The notes beneath the pieces are model-generated. The model made no database searches. It was not told the origin of the DNA and saw nothing but the letters and a program-made list of their open reading frames with translations. From positions 1 to 64,000 of the forward strand of contig NZ_FQXM01000009.1 of NCBI RefSeq assembly GCF_900129965.1: a DNA stretch of 64,000 nucleotides, given 5' to 3'. A program made the translations under genes and the position numbers. Below, piece by piece: positions 49,336 to 59,087 of this stretch. The DNA comes from Clostridium grantii DSM 8605 (GTDB lineage Bacteria > Bacillota > Clostridia > Clostridiales > Clostridiaceae). The first letter of the stretch is position 1. Every line of letters begins with the position of its first letter.

Positions 49336-51786
49336 CTATTTTGCAACTATATTTACAAGTCTACCTTTTATAATAATAACTTTTTTAACATCCATTCCTT
49401 CAAGTGACTCTTTTATTTTTGTATTGTTTAATGCTTCAACTTTTATCTCATCTTCAGTAAGAGTTGCAGGAATTTCTATACGCTCTTTTATCTTTCCGTT
49501 TATTTGAATAGCTATTTCTATTTCTTCTTTTATTAATGCTTTTTCATCAACTTCAGGCCAATTACTATTGAAAACAGAGAAATCTCCTTCTAATAGTTCC
49601 CATTGTTCTTCTCCAAAATGAGGAGCAAAAGGAGCAATTATCATTATAAAATCTTTTAATGTTTCTTTTAAGAAAGAAGTATTTTTGTTTTCAACGGCTG
49701 AATATTTAACTAAAGCATTTACAAATTCCATAATTCTAGCTATAGCTGTGTTGAATTGGAATTTATCAGTATCAATAGTAATATTTTTAATAGCATAGTG
49801 TCTAGCATAATTTAATTCTTTTTCTTCTTTTTCCATCGTAGTTTTTGTGTTTTGATCATTAGATAATTCATCTCTTAAAGTTTCAATGGTTCTTTCAATT
49901 CTTTCAACAAATTTATGCATAGATTTGATACCATCATCACTCCAAGCACCACCCTCAACATAAGAAAAACCAAACATCAAATACATTCTGAATACGTCAG
50001 CACCGAAGTCTATGATGTAATCATCAGGAGAAATTGTATTTCCTTTAGATTTACTCATCTTTTGACCATCTGGTCCTAAAATTAAACCTTGATGAGTCAA
50101 AGATTTAAAAGGTTCATCGAAATCTAAATAACCTAAATCTCTAAGAGCTTTAGTGATAAATCTAGCATAAAGTAAGTGCATACATGCATGCTCAGGGCCA
50201 CCAACATATTTATCTACTGGGAGCATTTTGTTAACCTTGTCTTTGTCAAATATAATTTCAGAATTATTATTATCTACATATCTCATTTGATACCAAGAGG
50301 AACATACAAATGTATCTAATGTATCTGCTTCTCTTTTTGCCGGTCCGCCACAGGTCGGGCATGTAGTATTAATAAATTCATCACATTTAGCAAGAGGAGA
50401 TTTTCCATCAGGAGCAAAAGCAACATCATAGGGAAGTTTTACAGGTAATTGTTCATCTGGAACAACTACAGTGCCACATTTATCACAATGAATTATTGGA
50501 ATAGGAGCACCCCAGTATCTTTGACGAGATACAAGCCAATCACGTAGTCTGTAATTTATTTTCCATCTTCCAAGATTATTTTCACTTAATTTATTAACAA
50601 TAGCTTCTTTAGCTGCTGCAGTTGTTAAATTATCAAATTCACCACTATTTACAAGAATTCCATGTTCAGTGAAAGGAAGAGCGTCATCTACATTTTCTTT
50701 TCCTTTGATAACTCTATCTATTGGAAGTTTAAATTTTGTAGCAAATTCAAAATCACGGTCATCATGAGCTGGTACTGCCATAACACAACCAGTACCATAA
50801 GTTGCAAGTACATAGTCAGCTACCCATATAGGGACTTTTTTGCCGTTTATAGGATTGATAGCATATGAACCTGTAAATACACCAGTTTTTTCTCTTGATA
50901 TGGATTGTCTTTCTATATCTGTTTGTTTAGCAGCTTCTATTCTATAGTTTTCTACTGCAGCTTTAAATTCAGGAAGAGTAACATCTTGAACCATTGGGCT
51001 TTCTGGTGCTAGAACCACATAAGTAACACCATTTAAAGTATCAACTCTTGTTGTGAATACATCAAAAGTCAAATCACTATTATCTATTTTAAAGGTAGCT
51101 TCTGCTCCTTTAGATTTTCCAATCCAGTGTTTTTGCATTGCTTTTGTTTTTTCAGGCCAATCTAATTTATCTAAATCTTGTAATAGTTCTTCAGCATAAT
51201 CAGTGATTTTCAAAAACCATTGAGTAAGATCTTTTTTTGTTACCTCAGTATCACATCTTTCACATAAACCTTCTTTAACTTGCTCATTAGCAAGAACAGT
51301 ATTACAACTAGGACACCAGTTAACAGGTGCTTTTTTTCTATAAGCAAGGTTATTTTTGTACAATAAAGCAAATATCCATTGAGTCCATTTATAATAATCA
51401 GGCCTACAAGTAACTACTTCATGGTCCCAATTAAACATAGCGCCCATAGCTTTTAATTGAGTTTCCATATTTTCGATATTTTGTTCAGTAGAATCTTTAG
51501 GATGAACTCCTGTTTTTATTGCATAGTTTTCAGCGGGAAGACCAAAGGCATCAAAACCCATAGGTTGAAAAACATTGTAACCCTGCATTTTTTTAAATCT
51601 TGCCCAGGAATCAGTTGGTCCATAATTAAACCAGTGACCAGCATGAAGTTTTGCCCCAGAAGGATATGAAAACATTTCTAAAGTATATAATTTTTCACCA
51701 GGTGCATTCTCATCAAATTTATGAAAACCAGTTGATTCCCATTTTTCTTGCCATTTCTTATCTACGTTTGTTCCGTATTTTGCCAT
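49336..51786 (-). CDS. leuS: Leucyl-tRNA synthetase
   Basis: An 816-residue class I synthetase. The HIGH-like motif is FSYPSGAKLHAGHWFNY, the editing domain is present (about 220-400; VDTLNGVTYVVLAPE), and the KMSKS motif is in GPDGQKMSKSKGNTI (near 570). Zinc-binding cysteines occur in NWCPSCNTVLANEQV and CPTCGG. ATG 51786 has AGGAGG upstream on the minus strand. It is controlled by a T-box leader. Confidence 0.96.
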   Translation of the reverse strand: MAKYGTNVDKKWQEKWESTGFHKFDENAPGEKLYTLEMFSYPSGAKLHAGHWFNYGPTDSWARFKKMQGYNVFQPMGFDAFGLPAENYAIKTGVHPKDSTEQNIENMETQLKAMGAMFNWDHEVVTCRPDYYKWTQWIFALLYKNNLAYRKKAPVNWCPSCNTVLANEQVKEGLCERCDTEVTKKDLTQWFLKITDYAEELLQDLDKLDWPEKTKAMQKHWIGKSKGAEATFKIDNSDLTFDVFTTRVDTLNGVTYVVLAPESPMVQDVTLPEFKAAVENYRIEAAKQTDIERQSISREKTGVFTGSYAINPINGKKVPIWVADYVLATYGTGCVMAVPAHDDRDFEFATKFKLPIDRVIKGKENVDDALPFTEHGILVNSGEFDNLTTAAAKEAIVNKLSENNLGRWKINYRLRDWLVSRQRYWGAPIPIIHCDKCGTVVVPDEQLPVKLPYDVAFAPDGKSPLAKCDEFINTTCPTCGGPAKREADTLDTFVCSSWYQMRYVDNNNSEIIFDKDKVNKMLPVDKYVGGPEHACMHLLYARFITKALRDLGYLDFDEPFKSLTHQGLILGPDGQKMSKSKGNTISPDDYIIDFGADVFRMYLMFGFSYVEGGAWSDDGIKSMHKFVERIERTIETLRDELSNDQNTKTTMEKEEKELNYARHYAIKNITIDTDKFQFNTAIARIMEFVNALVKYSAVENKNTSFLKETLKDFIMIIAPFAPHFGEEQWELLEGDFSVFNSNWPEVDEKALIKEEIEIAIQINGKIKERIEIPATLTEDEIKVEALNNTKIKESLEGMDVKKVIIIKGRLVNIVAK

Positions 51787-51830
51787 GGTATTATTCCTCC
51801 TAAATTAAATTTTATCTCAAAAAATAAAAA

Positions 51831-52036
51831 AGCTTATCCTAAAACAAGAGACGAAAAAAATTCCGCGGTACCACTCTCGTTAGACATAAGCCTCACTTTT
51901 TCATTTTAACGGATTTTAACCGACTCAGCTCCAGAACAAGTTCACATTTTTCAGTACTGTCTTACACCAACCGACAGCTCTCTTAAATAAATGAAAAAAT
52001 GCTAATACTCTCCTTCACAGCCTATATAATATCTCT
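51831..52036 (-). ncRNA. T-box leader of leuS
   Basis: On the minus strand: stem I with GAGAGCTGTCGGTTGGTG and a likely CUU (Leu) specifier at plus coordinates 51938-51940 (GAACTTGTTCTGG). The T-box GTGGTACCGCGG corresponds to 51863-51874. Terminator arms GCTTAT...ATAAGC are followed by TTTTTTATTTTTT (around 51819-51836). Confidence 0.9.
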
Positions 52037-52046
52037 TTTTCACATA

Positions 52047-52075
52047 ATTATAAGTTATCATGCAATTACTGTCAA
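52047..52075 (-). promoter_or_regulatory. leuS promoter
   Basis: On the minus strand TTGACA (plus 52070-52075), 17-nt spacer, TATAAT (plus 52047-52052). It is a full consensus match ahead of the T-box leader. Confidence 0.88.
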
Positions 52076-52244
52076 GAAAATATTGCTTATTAAAAAAATA
52101 ATAAAATAGCAAAATTATTCTAATTATAAAAATCATATAAAAAATCATGAAATTAAAATATATAATAATACTTTTAGGTGATTTCTGATATAATGTATAT
52201 AATATGGTTGTTTATTATTATGACAAGAAAAGGTGGTGCAAAAG

Positions 52245-52796
52245 GTGAGTATTTATTCGTTATTTATTATAGCATTGGCTTTATCATTAGATGCTTTCGG
52301 AGTTATGCTATGTATTGGATTAAACAGAAGTTTACCATTAAAAAATAAATTTGTATTTATAAGTTCGTTTGGATTTTTCCAATTTTTGTTTTCTTACATA
52401 GGGGCATATGCAGGTTCTTTTTTTAATGAGTATGTAGTATCTGTTCCAACAATCGTAGGAGGCATAATCATAGCAATAGTAGGAATACTTATGATAAAGG
52501 AAGGACTAGAACATGATGAATGTAAGGTGTTTAATGATTCTAAAATGTATTACATTCTTGGTATTTCAGTGAGCATCGATGCAGCGGTTATTGGATTTAC
52601 AATTTTAAACAATATAACTGTTCACTCATATATTTTATTAGAAACTATATTTATAGGAATTATTACATTAATAATGTGTACTTTTGCATTATTGTTATCT
52701 AAATATTTGAGAACTATAGATTTGATTGCTAAATATGCTGATTACTTAGGTGGGGTAATTTTAATTTTATTTGGACTAAAAATGATATTTTTTTAA
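52245..52796 (+). CDS. MntP-like manganese efflux pump
   Basis: A 183-residue membrane protein with about six helices. The conserved charged motifs lie in helices: ALSLDAFGVMLCIGL (Asp in LDAF) and VSIDAAVIGFTIL (Asp in SIDAA), as in the MntP/DUF204 family. It probably exports Mn2+. GTG 52245 follows AGGTGG by 8 nt; the in-frame GTG 52233 overlaps this site. No manganese riboswitch (yybP-ykoY) is recognisable upstream. Confidence 0.82.
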   Translation: MSIYSLFIIALALSLDAFGVMLCIGLNRSLPLKNKFVFISSFGFFQFLFSYIGAYAGSFFNEYVVSVPTIVGGIIIAIVGILMIKEGLEHDECKVFNDSKMYYILGISVSIDAAVIGFTILNNITVHSYILLETIFIGIITLIMCTFALLLSKYLRTIDLIAKYADYLGGVILILFGLKMIFF

Positions 52797-52867
52797 AATA
52801 GATGTTTAAAACTTTTTCAGTTGGCAATAATTCAAATAAAATACTTTGTTTTGGAGGTCAATTGAAT

Positions 52868-53221
52868 ATGAATAAAATATTATTAGTTGGAACAATTATG
52901 ACGGAATTAGAATTAAAAGAAGTTGGAGAGGATAAAATACCTTTAGTTAATTTTACGCTTGAAGTTAATAATGGTTTCAATAGTATTACAAAAGAAAGAA
53001 TAGTTGATTTTTTATCTGTTTCAGCTTGGAATAAAAATGCAGAAAATTTATTTAGATATTCTGGTAAGGGGCATTTGGTAAGTATAATAGGAAGCTTGAA
53101 AAGTAGGAGTTATAAAAATGCAGAAGGGCAAACAAGGTATATCCCTGAAGTGAGGGCGGAAAGAATTCAGTTCTTGGATTATAAGAAAAGTGAAAATACA
53201 TCTTTAAATCAAATAATATAG
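52868..53221 (+). CDS. Single-stranded DNA-binding protein-like (OB fold)
   Basis: A 117-residue SSB-type protein: NKILLVGTIMTELELKEV, VNFTLEVNNGF, VDFLSVSAWNKNAENLFRYS and GHLVSIIGSLKSRSYKNAEG are the usual OB-fold strands. The C-terminus lacks the acidic DDDIPF-like tail, so it is probably an accessory SSB and not the main one. ATG 52868 follows GGAGG (52853-52857); TTG 52862 is an alternative. Confidence 0.82.
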   Translation: MNKILLVGTIMTELELKEVGEDKIPLVNFTLEVNNGFNSITKERIVDFLSVSAWNKNAENLFRYSGKGHLVSIIGSLKSRSYKNAEGQTRYIPEVRAERIQFLDYKKSENTSLNQII

Positions 53222-53223
53222 GA

Positions 53224-53250
53224 AAAGATGCGTTTAAAACGCATCTTTTT
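53224..53250 (+). terminator. Terminator after the ssb-like gene
   Basis: AAAGATGCGTTT-AAAACGCATCTTT, a palindromic stem with a following T run. Confidence 0.9.
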
Positions 53251-53319
53251 AACTTGAAAAAACATTGTGTTTAAGGTACTCTTAAAATATATATAATAAT
53301 TTACTTCAGGAGGTTTATT

Positions 53320-53742
53320 ATGGAATTTTCTTCAATAGTTTTGATGGAAGTTGATAGTGAAAATAAATTTGTAAAAGAATTAGGAAGTTATAGAATTGAA
53401 GATGGTGGGGAGTTAATAAGAAAGCTTTTTTATAAAGAAGATAAAGTTTTCATTCAATATTATCCAGGAAGAGATGTAGAAGATTGGGAATATTCAGCAT
53501 TGTTTGATTTTTTTGATTTAGATATATTTGAAGAAAAAGGATATATTATAGAAGAAAAGGATGATGAATATAATCCTATTTGGGTAGTGAGTATAAAATA
53601 TTTAGAAGATAGAACAAAATTATCAGAAAAATTATCAGAAGTAAGTATTTTATTTAAAAAACAAATAGAATTAGCTTTTGAAGAGTCAAATGAAAATAAG
53701 GAAGAATATTTAGAGGAAAATGGAGTAGAAATAGAAGAATAG
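53320..53742 (+). CDS. Conserved clostridial-type acidic protein, unknown function
   Basis: A 140-residue soluble, very acidic protein. It begins with a short beta-rich part (FSSIVLMEVDSENKFVKEL), has a WEYSALFDFFDLDIFEEKG block in the centre, and ends in a glutamate-rich helical tail. It resembles the small DUF6762-type proteins of clostridia as far as I remember, but this is not certain. ATG 53320 follows AGGAGG. Confidence 0.7.
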   Translation: MEFSSIVLMEVDSENKFVKELGSYRIEDGGELIRKLFYKEDKVFIQYYPGRDVEDWEYSALFDFFDLDIFEEKGYIIEEKDDEYNPIWVVSIKYLEDRTKLSEKLSEVSILFKKQIELAFEESNENKEEYLEENGVEIEE

Positions 53743-53827
53743 AATTAATAAATCAAAAACAAAATTTGCTTAAAAAGTATGGTTTTAATTATGAAAACTT
53801 AAGTTAGAAAAGGAGTGATAGAATAAG

Positions 53828-55612
53828 TTGGAAATTAAAAAAAGAGAAGATATTAATGCTAAAGATAAATGGAAGATTGAGAAAATATATAAGGATTTAG
53901 AAGAATGGGAAAAAGATTTTGATTTACTGAAAAAAATGGCTAATGAAATCCCTTCTTTTATGGAAAAATTATCAGAGGGTGATAAGTTACTTGAATATTT
54001 AAAATTAGATGAAAAAATATCCAGATTAGCTGAAAATCTTTTGGTTTATGCTTTTTTAAAATCAGATGAAGATACTGCTAATACAACTTATCAAAGTTAC
54101 AAGAATAAAATTCAAACTTATTTAGCAGAGCTTATGGCCAAGGGAGCTTTCTTTATTCCAGAAATTCTTTCTATAGATGAAGAAAAGTTGAATAGTGAAA
54201 TAGAAAAAAACCAGGGGTTACAATTATATAAATTTATGTTTGAGGAAATTTTAAAAAGAAAGCCTCATACATTAAGCTCTGAAATGGAAGAACTTTTGGC
54301 GTCTGTATCAGATTGCTTATCTGCACCATCAAATATTTATAATATGTTTTCAAATGCAGATTTAAAACTTCCTAAAATAAAAAATGAGGAAAAAGAAGAA
54401 GTAGAGCTTACAGAAGGGAATTACTCTATCTACATAAAATCTAAAGATAGGGAAGTTAGGGAGAATGCTTATAAAGCTCTTTTTGGTGCATATAATGTTT
54501 TCAGGAATACAATGGCCACAACACTTACTTCATCCATAAAGAATTTCTCTTTTAATGCAAAAACAAGAAAATATGAAAATTCTATGGAGGCTTCTTTGAA
54601 GCCTAATAATATTCCAATACAAGTGTATGAAAACGCTATAGAAACTATTAATAACAATTTAGATAGCCTTCATAGGTATGTAAGAATAAAGAAAAAACTT
54701 TTAAAATTAGATACTATGCATATGTATGACTTATATGTTCCCTTAATTGATTTGCCTAAAGATCATATTGAATTTGATGATGCAGTAAAGTTGGTATCAG
54801 ATGCTTTGGCTCCATTGGGTGAAAATTACCTTCAGGAATTTAATAAAGGGGTACAAAATGGATGGATAGATAAGTATGAAAATAAGAATAAAAGAAGCGG
54901 GGCTTATTCTTGGGGTTCATATGATACAATGCCTTATGTTTTATTGAATTACAATTATACATTAAATGATGTATCTACCTTTGCTCATGAAATGGGTCAT
55001 TCAATGCATTCCTATTATTCAAGAAAAAATCAGCCCTATGTTTATGCTAACTACACTTTATTTTGTGCAGAAGTGGCTTCTACAGTTAATGAATGTTTAT
55101 TAATAAATTATTTGATTAATAAAGAAAAAGATAAGAATAAAAAATTGTTCTTGGTAAATCAACAACTTGAACAGATTAGAACCACTGTTTTTAGACAAAT
55201 CATGTTTGCAGAGTTTGAAAAAATAACTCATGAAAAAATAGATGAAGGGATGCCTTTAACGGCGGATGATTTATGTGCCATTTATAGAAAGCTGAACATT
55301 AAATATTTTGGTGAAGATATGATAATGGATGAGGAAATAGATATAGAATGGGCTAGAATACCTCATTTTTATAGAGATTTTTATGTTTACCAATATGCTA
55401 CTGGATACTCTGCAGCTAATGCTTTTGTTAATAAAATCAATGTATGCGAAGAAAAAGCTTTAGAAAAATATTTAAGCTTTCTGAAAAGTGGAGGGTCGGA
55501 TTATCCAATTAATCTACTACAAAAAGCAGGAGTAGATATGACTTCTCCAAAACCAATAGAAGATACTATAAAAAGATTTAATGAGTTATTAGATATACTT
55601 GAAGAGTATTAA
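53828..55612 (+). CDS. pepF: Oligoendopeptidase F
   Basis: A 594-residue M3-family zinc metallopeptidase that cleaves intracellular oligopeptides. The catalytic motif is TFAHEMGHSMHSYYS (HEMGH, near residue 387), with the third zinc ligand Glu in CAEVASTVNEC. The fold has a long helical N-terminal domain. The start is TTG 53828, preceded by AGGAGTGA at a rather long distance; no better start is seen. Confidence 0.93.
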   Translation: MEIKKREDINAKDKWKIEKIYKDLEEWEKDFDLLKKMANEIPSFMEKLSEGDKLLEYLKLDEKISRLAENLLVYAFLKSDEDTANTTYQSYKNKIQTYLAELMAKGAFFIPEILSIDEEKLNSEIEKNQGLQLYKFMFEEILKRKPHTLSSEMEELLASVSDCLSAPSNIYNMFSNADLKLPKIKNEEKEEVELTEGNYSIYIKSKDREVRENAYKALFGAYNVFRNTMATTLTSSIKNFSFNAKTRKYENSMEASLKPNNIPIQVYENAIETINNNLDSLHRYVRIKKKLLKLDTMHMYDLYVPLIDLPKDHIEFDDAVKLVSDALAPLGENYLQEFNKGVQNGWIDKYENKNKRSGAYSWGSYDTMPYVLLNYNYTLNDVSTFAHEMGHSMHSYYSRKNQPYVYANYTLFCAEVASTVNECLLINYLINKEKDKNKKLFLVNQQLEQIRTTVFRQIMFAEFEKITHEKIDEGMPLTADDLCAIYRKLNIKYFGEDMIMDEEIDIEWARIPHFYRDFYVYQYATGYSAANAFVNKINVCEEKALEKYLSFLKSGGSDYPINLLQKAGVDMTSPKPIEDTIKRFNELLDILEEY

Positions 55613-55615
55613 TTA

Positions 55616-55659
55616 TAGTATAGTGATACCATTGTGAAACTTATATATAGCCACTATTT
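55616..55659 (+). repeat. Partial family-2 repeat motif
   Basis: ATAGTGATACCATTGTGAAA, CTTATATATAG, CCACTAT: the outer-arm motif of repeat family 2 without internal hairpins. ATAGTG and CACTAT can pair. Confidence 0.55.
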
Positions 55660-55665
55660 GGTAAA

Positions 55666-55694
55666 AAAGATACTGTATAATAACAGTATCTTTT
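55666..55694 (+). terminator. Terminator after pepF
   Basis: AAAGATACTG-8-CAGTATCTTT followed by T and AGG. The stem is good and the U-tract short. Confidence 0.7.
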
Positions 55695-55745
55695 AGGTAC
55701 AAGTGGTTAATAATATAAAATTTGGAAATTAATAATGGAGGAAAA

Positions 55746-56750
55746 ATGGATAATTTTGAAATAATGAAACATTTAATCAAAATATTATCTGAAAACTATA
55801 ATTATAAGGTAGAAAAATTTTTATCAAAAGATGGAGAAGAACATTTTTGGGGAATTTCTAGGCAAGAGGGTTATAATAGAGTTGCTATGGTATTTCTGGC
55901 ACAGCAGAATTTCTCTAGAATAGATAAGGAAACTTATATTTATAGAAACTATTGGGAATACAATAGTTTGGAATTTATAAAAATCATAATTTCAGATGAT
56001 AGCATTTGGATGGACAAGGGTTTTACAGATGAATTAAATGAAAAAGTTATTGTAATTAGTGGAAGAAATGAAAGAGTGCTATTTTTTACTTATGGAGAAG
56101 AATCTTTAGCTCTTCAAATAAATGAGATTCTTCAGAAAAAGAAAAAATATAAAAGAAAGAATACAGTGGTTTTTGATTCATCAGCAAAAGCTACATATAT
56201 TTTAATGTCTTTAAATATATTGATGTTTATAATAACAGCTTTTATGTCTAAGAATTTTATAAACAGTGATACAGATGTTTTAATTAAATTAGGAGCTAAA
56301 GTAAACTCACTTATAAGTAGTGGTGAATATTATAGATTAATAACTGCGGCTTTTTTACACGGTGGCTTTATACATTTAGCGGTTAATATGTATGCGCTAA
56401 ATGCGTTAGGACCTTTAGTTGAAAAAGTATATGGAAGAACAAAATTTTTAATAATCTATTTTGTAGCGGCAATTATGTCATCATATTTTAGTTTTTTGTT
56501 TTCTAGTAGTGTGTCTATAGGAGCCTCAGGAGCAATTTTTGGACTTTTAGGTGCGACTTTAGCCTTTGCTTATAAAATGAGAAGCAAAATTGGAACGAGA
56601 ATGGTATCTAATGTATTTTCAGTGATTGTTTTAAATGTAATTATAGGAGTTACTTTACCTAACATTGATAATTTTGGACACCTGGGTGGACTAGTTGGGG
56701 GAATGCTTATTTCTCTTGCACTAGGATTTAAAACAATAAACAATAAGTAA
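55746..56750 (+). CDS. Rhomboid-family intramembrane serine protease
   Basis: A 334-residue protein. Residues 1-145 are a soluble N-terminal domain. Six or seven helices follow from about residue 150. The catalytic serine is in IGASGAIFGLLGA (near residue 258), the histidine in FGHLGGLVGGM (near 306), and HLAVNMYALNALGP is the conserved HxxxN loop. ATG 55746 follows GGAGG. It is a single-gene unit ended by a strong terminator. Confidence 0.9.
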   Translation: MDNFEIMKHLIKILSENYNYKVEKFLSKDGEEHFWGISRQEGYNRVAMVFLAQQNFSRIDKETYIYRNYWEYNSLEFIKIIISDDSIWMDKGFTDELNEKVIVISGRNERVLFFTYGEESLALQINEILQKKKKYKRKNTVVFDSSAKATYILMSLNILMFIITAFMSKNFINSDTDVLIKLGAKVNSLISSGEYYRLITAAFLHGGFIHLAVNMYALNALGPLVEKVYGRTKFLIIYFVAAIMSSYFSFLFSSSVSIGASGAIFGLLGATLAFAYKMRSKIGTRMVSNVFSVIVLNVIIGVTLPNIDNFGHLGGLVGGMLISLALGFKTINNK

Positions 56751-56754
56751 TTAT

Positions 56755-56790
56755 AAAAGTACGACTTTGAAAAAGTCGTACTTTTAATTT
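56755..56790 (+). terminator. Terminator after the rhomboid gene
   Basis: AAAAGTACGACTTT-GAAA-AAGTCGTACTTTT followed by AATTTTG. Confidence 0.92.
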
Positions 56791-57152
56791 TGAATTATTA
56801 ATTTAGTATATAAATATTCAAAATTAATATAAAAAAACCTTTACAACAATTCAAATAGTAGTTATACTATAAATATAGTACGAATATGAGTATTGAATTC
56901 GCATATGCGTAAAAGCAAGAAAGTTATTTTTTTACAACAATAAAAGAATTCTATTCGTATATAAGAATAACATGAAAAGAAAGGAGAAATATATTTAAAA
57001 AAATAATAAAATTTAAAAAAAATAAGCATATGGAACACATTAAGGAGCAATAATAAATTTGTGTTGGTATATTTAGAATAGTCAGTAAACAAGTATGAAA
57101 TAGTTATAAAATGTGTAGCAATTATTCACTGAATGGAGGGTATGATTTTTTT
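56791..57152 (+). promoter_or_regulatory. Regulatory region upstream of the polysaccharide ABC operon
   Basis: A 360-nt AT-rich gap. It contains the palindromes TACTATA-AA-TATAGTA (56865-56880) and CGCATATGCG (56900-56909), likely operator sites for a sugar-responsive regulator that is not in the window. The GGAGGG before the first permease gene is at about 57135-57140. No gene is seen. Confidence 0.5.
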
Positions 57153-58115
57153 ATGAAAAAAGATAAACAAAAACAAAAAACAAAACTTGGATTTAAAGAT
57201 GCTATAAGCGCATTAAAAGCAGATTGGCAAATTTATGTTCTACTACTGCCACTTGTAATTTGGTTTTTATTGTTTATGTACAAACCAATGTATGGATTAA
57301 TTATCTCTTTTAAAGACTATAGTTTATTTAAGGGTATTGAGGCTAGCCCATGGGTAGGATTAGATAACTTTAAGGAATTATTATTTGGTGCAGGATCCAC
57401 TTATTTCTGGAGAGCTTTTAAAAATACATTTTTAATTAGTTTCTATGGATTAATTTTTGGTTTTCCAGCTCCTATAATTTTAGCATTAATGTTTAATGAA
57501 GTTAAAGATGGTATTTATAGAAGAGGAATTCAAACACTCCTTTATTTACCACATTTTATTTCAGAGGTAATAATTGCAGGTATTGTTATTGCATTCTTAC
57601 AACCACAAACTGGAATAATAAATATTCTTTTGGTAAAAGTAGGTATTTTAGAGCAAGGTATTTATTTCTTGGTTAAACCAGAATATTTCAGATCAATATA
57701 TATTTTATCAGGAATGTGGAAAGAAACAGGTTTCGCTTCAATAGTTTTCTTTGCTGCTTTAAGCGGGATATCTCCAGCACTTTATGAAGCTGCAAAAGTT
57801 GATGGTGCAACTAGGATACAACAAATGTTAAATGTTAGTATACCAGGAATTGCTCCTACAATTATCATTATGCTAATAATAAGAATTGGGCAACTTTTAT
57901 CAGTTGGATATGAAAGAGTTCTGTTATTGTATCAACCAGTTACTTATGAGACAGCTGATATTTTAAACACATATATATATAGGTTAGGATTAACGGGCTC
58001 AACAGATTTTTCACTAGCAACTGCAGCAGTATTTTTTAATGCAATCATCGGCTTTGTATTAGTTAGAACAGCCAATTCAATCAGCAGAAAAGTATCAGAA
58101 ACTGCGTTATGGTAA
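57153..58115 (+). CDS. ABC sugar transporter permease, LplB-type
   Basis: A 320-residue permease of the carbohydrate-uptake type 1 family. It has six helices and the EAA loop EAAKVDGATRIQQMLNVSIP (near residue 224). It follows GGAGGG, with ATG 57153 as a start that removes the poor 14-residue extension. It pairs with LplC-type permease and LplA-type lipoprotein encoded downstream. No ATPase gene is in the locus, as is usual for such systems, which share an MsmK/UgpC-type ATPase. Confidence 0.9.
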   Translation: MKKDKQKQKTKLGFKDAISALKADWQIYVLLLPLVIWFLLFMYKPMYGLIISFKDYSLFKGIEASPWVGLDNFKELLFGAGSTYFWRAFKNTFLISFYGLIFGFPAPIILALMFNEVKDGIYRRGIQTLLYLPHFISEVIIAGIVIAFLQPQTGIINILLVKVGILEQGIYFLVKPEYFRSIYILSGMWKETGFASIVFFAALSGISPALYEAAKVDGATRIQQMLNVSIPGIAPTIIIMLIIRIGQLLSVGYERVLLLYQPVTYETADILNTYIYRLGLTGSTDFSLATAAVFFNAIIGFVLVRTANSISRKVSETALW

Positions 58116-58131
58116 TTAAGCATAGGAGGAT

Positions 58132-59019
58132 ATGATTTTGAGAAAAAATAAATTTTTTAATGATGAAAAGATATTTGTTTTTATAAATTATTTAATATTA
58201 ACACTTTTAGGTATTATGGCACTGTATCCTTTTCTTTATGTTCTAGGTGCTTCATTAAGTTCAGGACGTGCAGTAGATACAGGTAGAGTAACATTGTTTC
58301 CAGTAGAGTTCACTATTGATGCTTATATACATGTATTTAAAGATAATCAATTTTGGATATCATATGCAAATACTTTGTTTTATACTTTTGTAGGTACTTT
58401 ATATAGTATGGTTCTTACTTCTATGGGTGCTTATGCTTTATCAAAGAAAAAGCTAATGTTTAGAAGAGAATTAAACTTGTTTGTAGCATTTACAATGTGG
58501 TTTAATGCGGGTATGATTCCTACTTATTTAAACTTACGTGATTTAGGATTTATTGATTCTAGACTTGGTATCATTATGGCCTTCGGAATGCAAGCTTTTA
58601 ATATAATTCTTTTAAGAAACTATTTTGAAGGGGTTCCAGAAGCAATTGATGAAGCAGCTACAATTGATGGAGCAAATGAATTCAAAAAATTCTTTAAAAT
58701 ATATCTTCCTTTATCTAAACCGGCTTTAGTAACTGTTGCATTATTCTATGCAATAGGTAGATGGAATGGTTTCTTTTGGACAATGATTTTGATAAGAGAT
58801 ACAAATAAAATATCACTGCAAGTTTATCTTCGTACTTTAATTATAGATAAAGCTAATGCAGCAGAAGAAATTGCTAATAATTTATTATCTTTAAGTTATT
58901 CATATGATACATTAATTTATGCAATCATAGTATGTTCTATGATTCCAGTAATACTTGTTTATCCTTATATACAGAAATATTTTACCAAAGGTATTATGGT
59001 TGGAGGAGTAAAAGAATAA
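58132..59019 (+). CDS. ABC sugar transporter permease, LplC/AraQ-type
   Basis: A 295-residue permease with six helices and the EAA loop EAIDEAATIDGANEFKKFFK (near residue 170). ATG 58132 follows AGGAGG at 58125-58130, 16 nt after the first permease. It forms a heterodimer with it in the membrane. Confidence 0.92.
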   Translation: MILRKNKFFNDEKIFVFINYLILTLLGIMALYPFLYVLGASLSSGRAVDTGRVTLFPVEFTIDAYIHVFKDNQFWISYANTLFYTFVGTLYSMVLTSMGAYALSKKKLMFRRELNLFVAFTMWFNAGMIPTYLNLRDLGFIDSRLGIIMAFGMQAFNIILLRNYFEGVPEAIDEAATIDGANEFKKFFKIYLPLSKPALVTVALFYAIGRWNGFFWTMILIRDTNKISLQVYLRTLIIDKANAAEEIANNLLSLSYSYDTLIYAIIVCSMIPVILVYPYIQKYFTKGIMVGGVKE

Positions 59020-59087
59020 TTTACAAATCTAACTTGATATAAAATATATAATTTATTAAATTAATAATATTTTAGGGAGGTAACATA

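Noticed and set aside
52076..52244. yybP-ykoY manganese riboswitch before the MntP-like gene
   Set aside because: I looked for its conserved GGGGAGTA and GCTCAA-type boxes and do not see them; the gap is plain AT-rich DNA.
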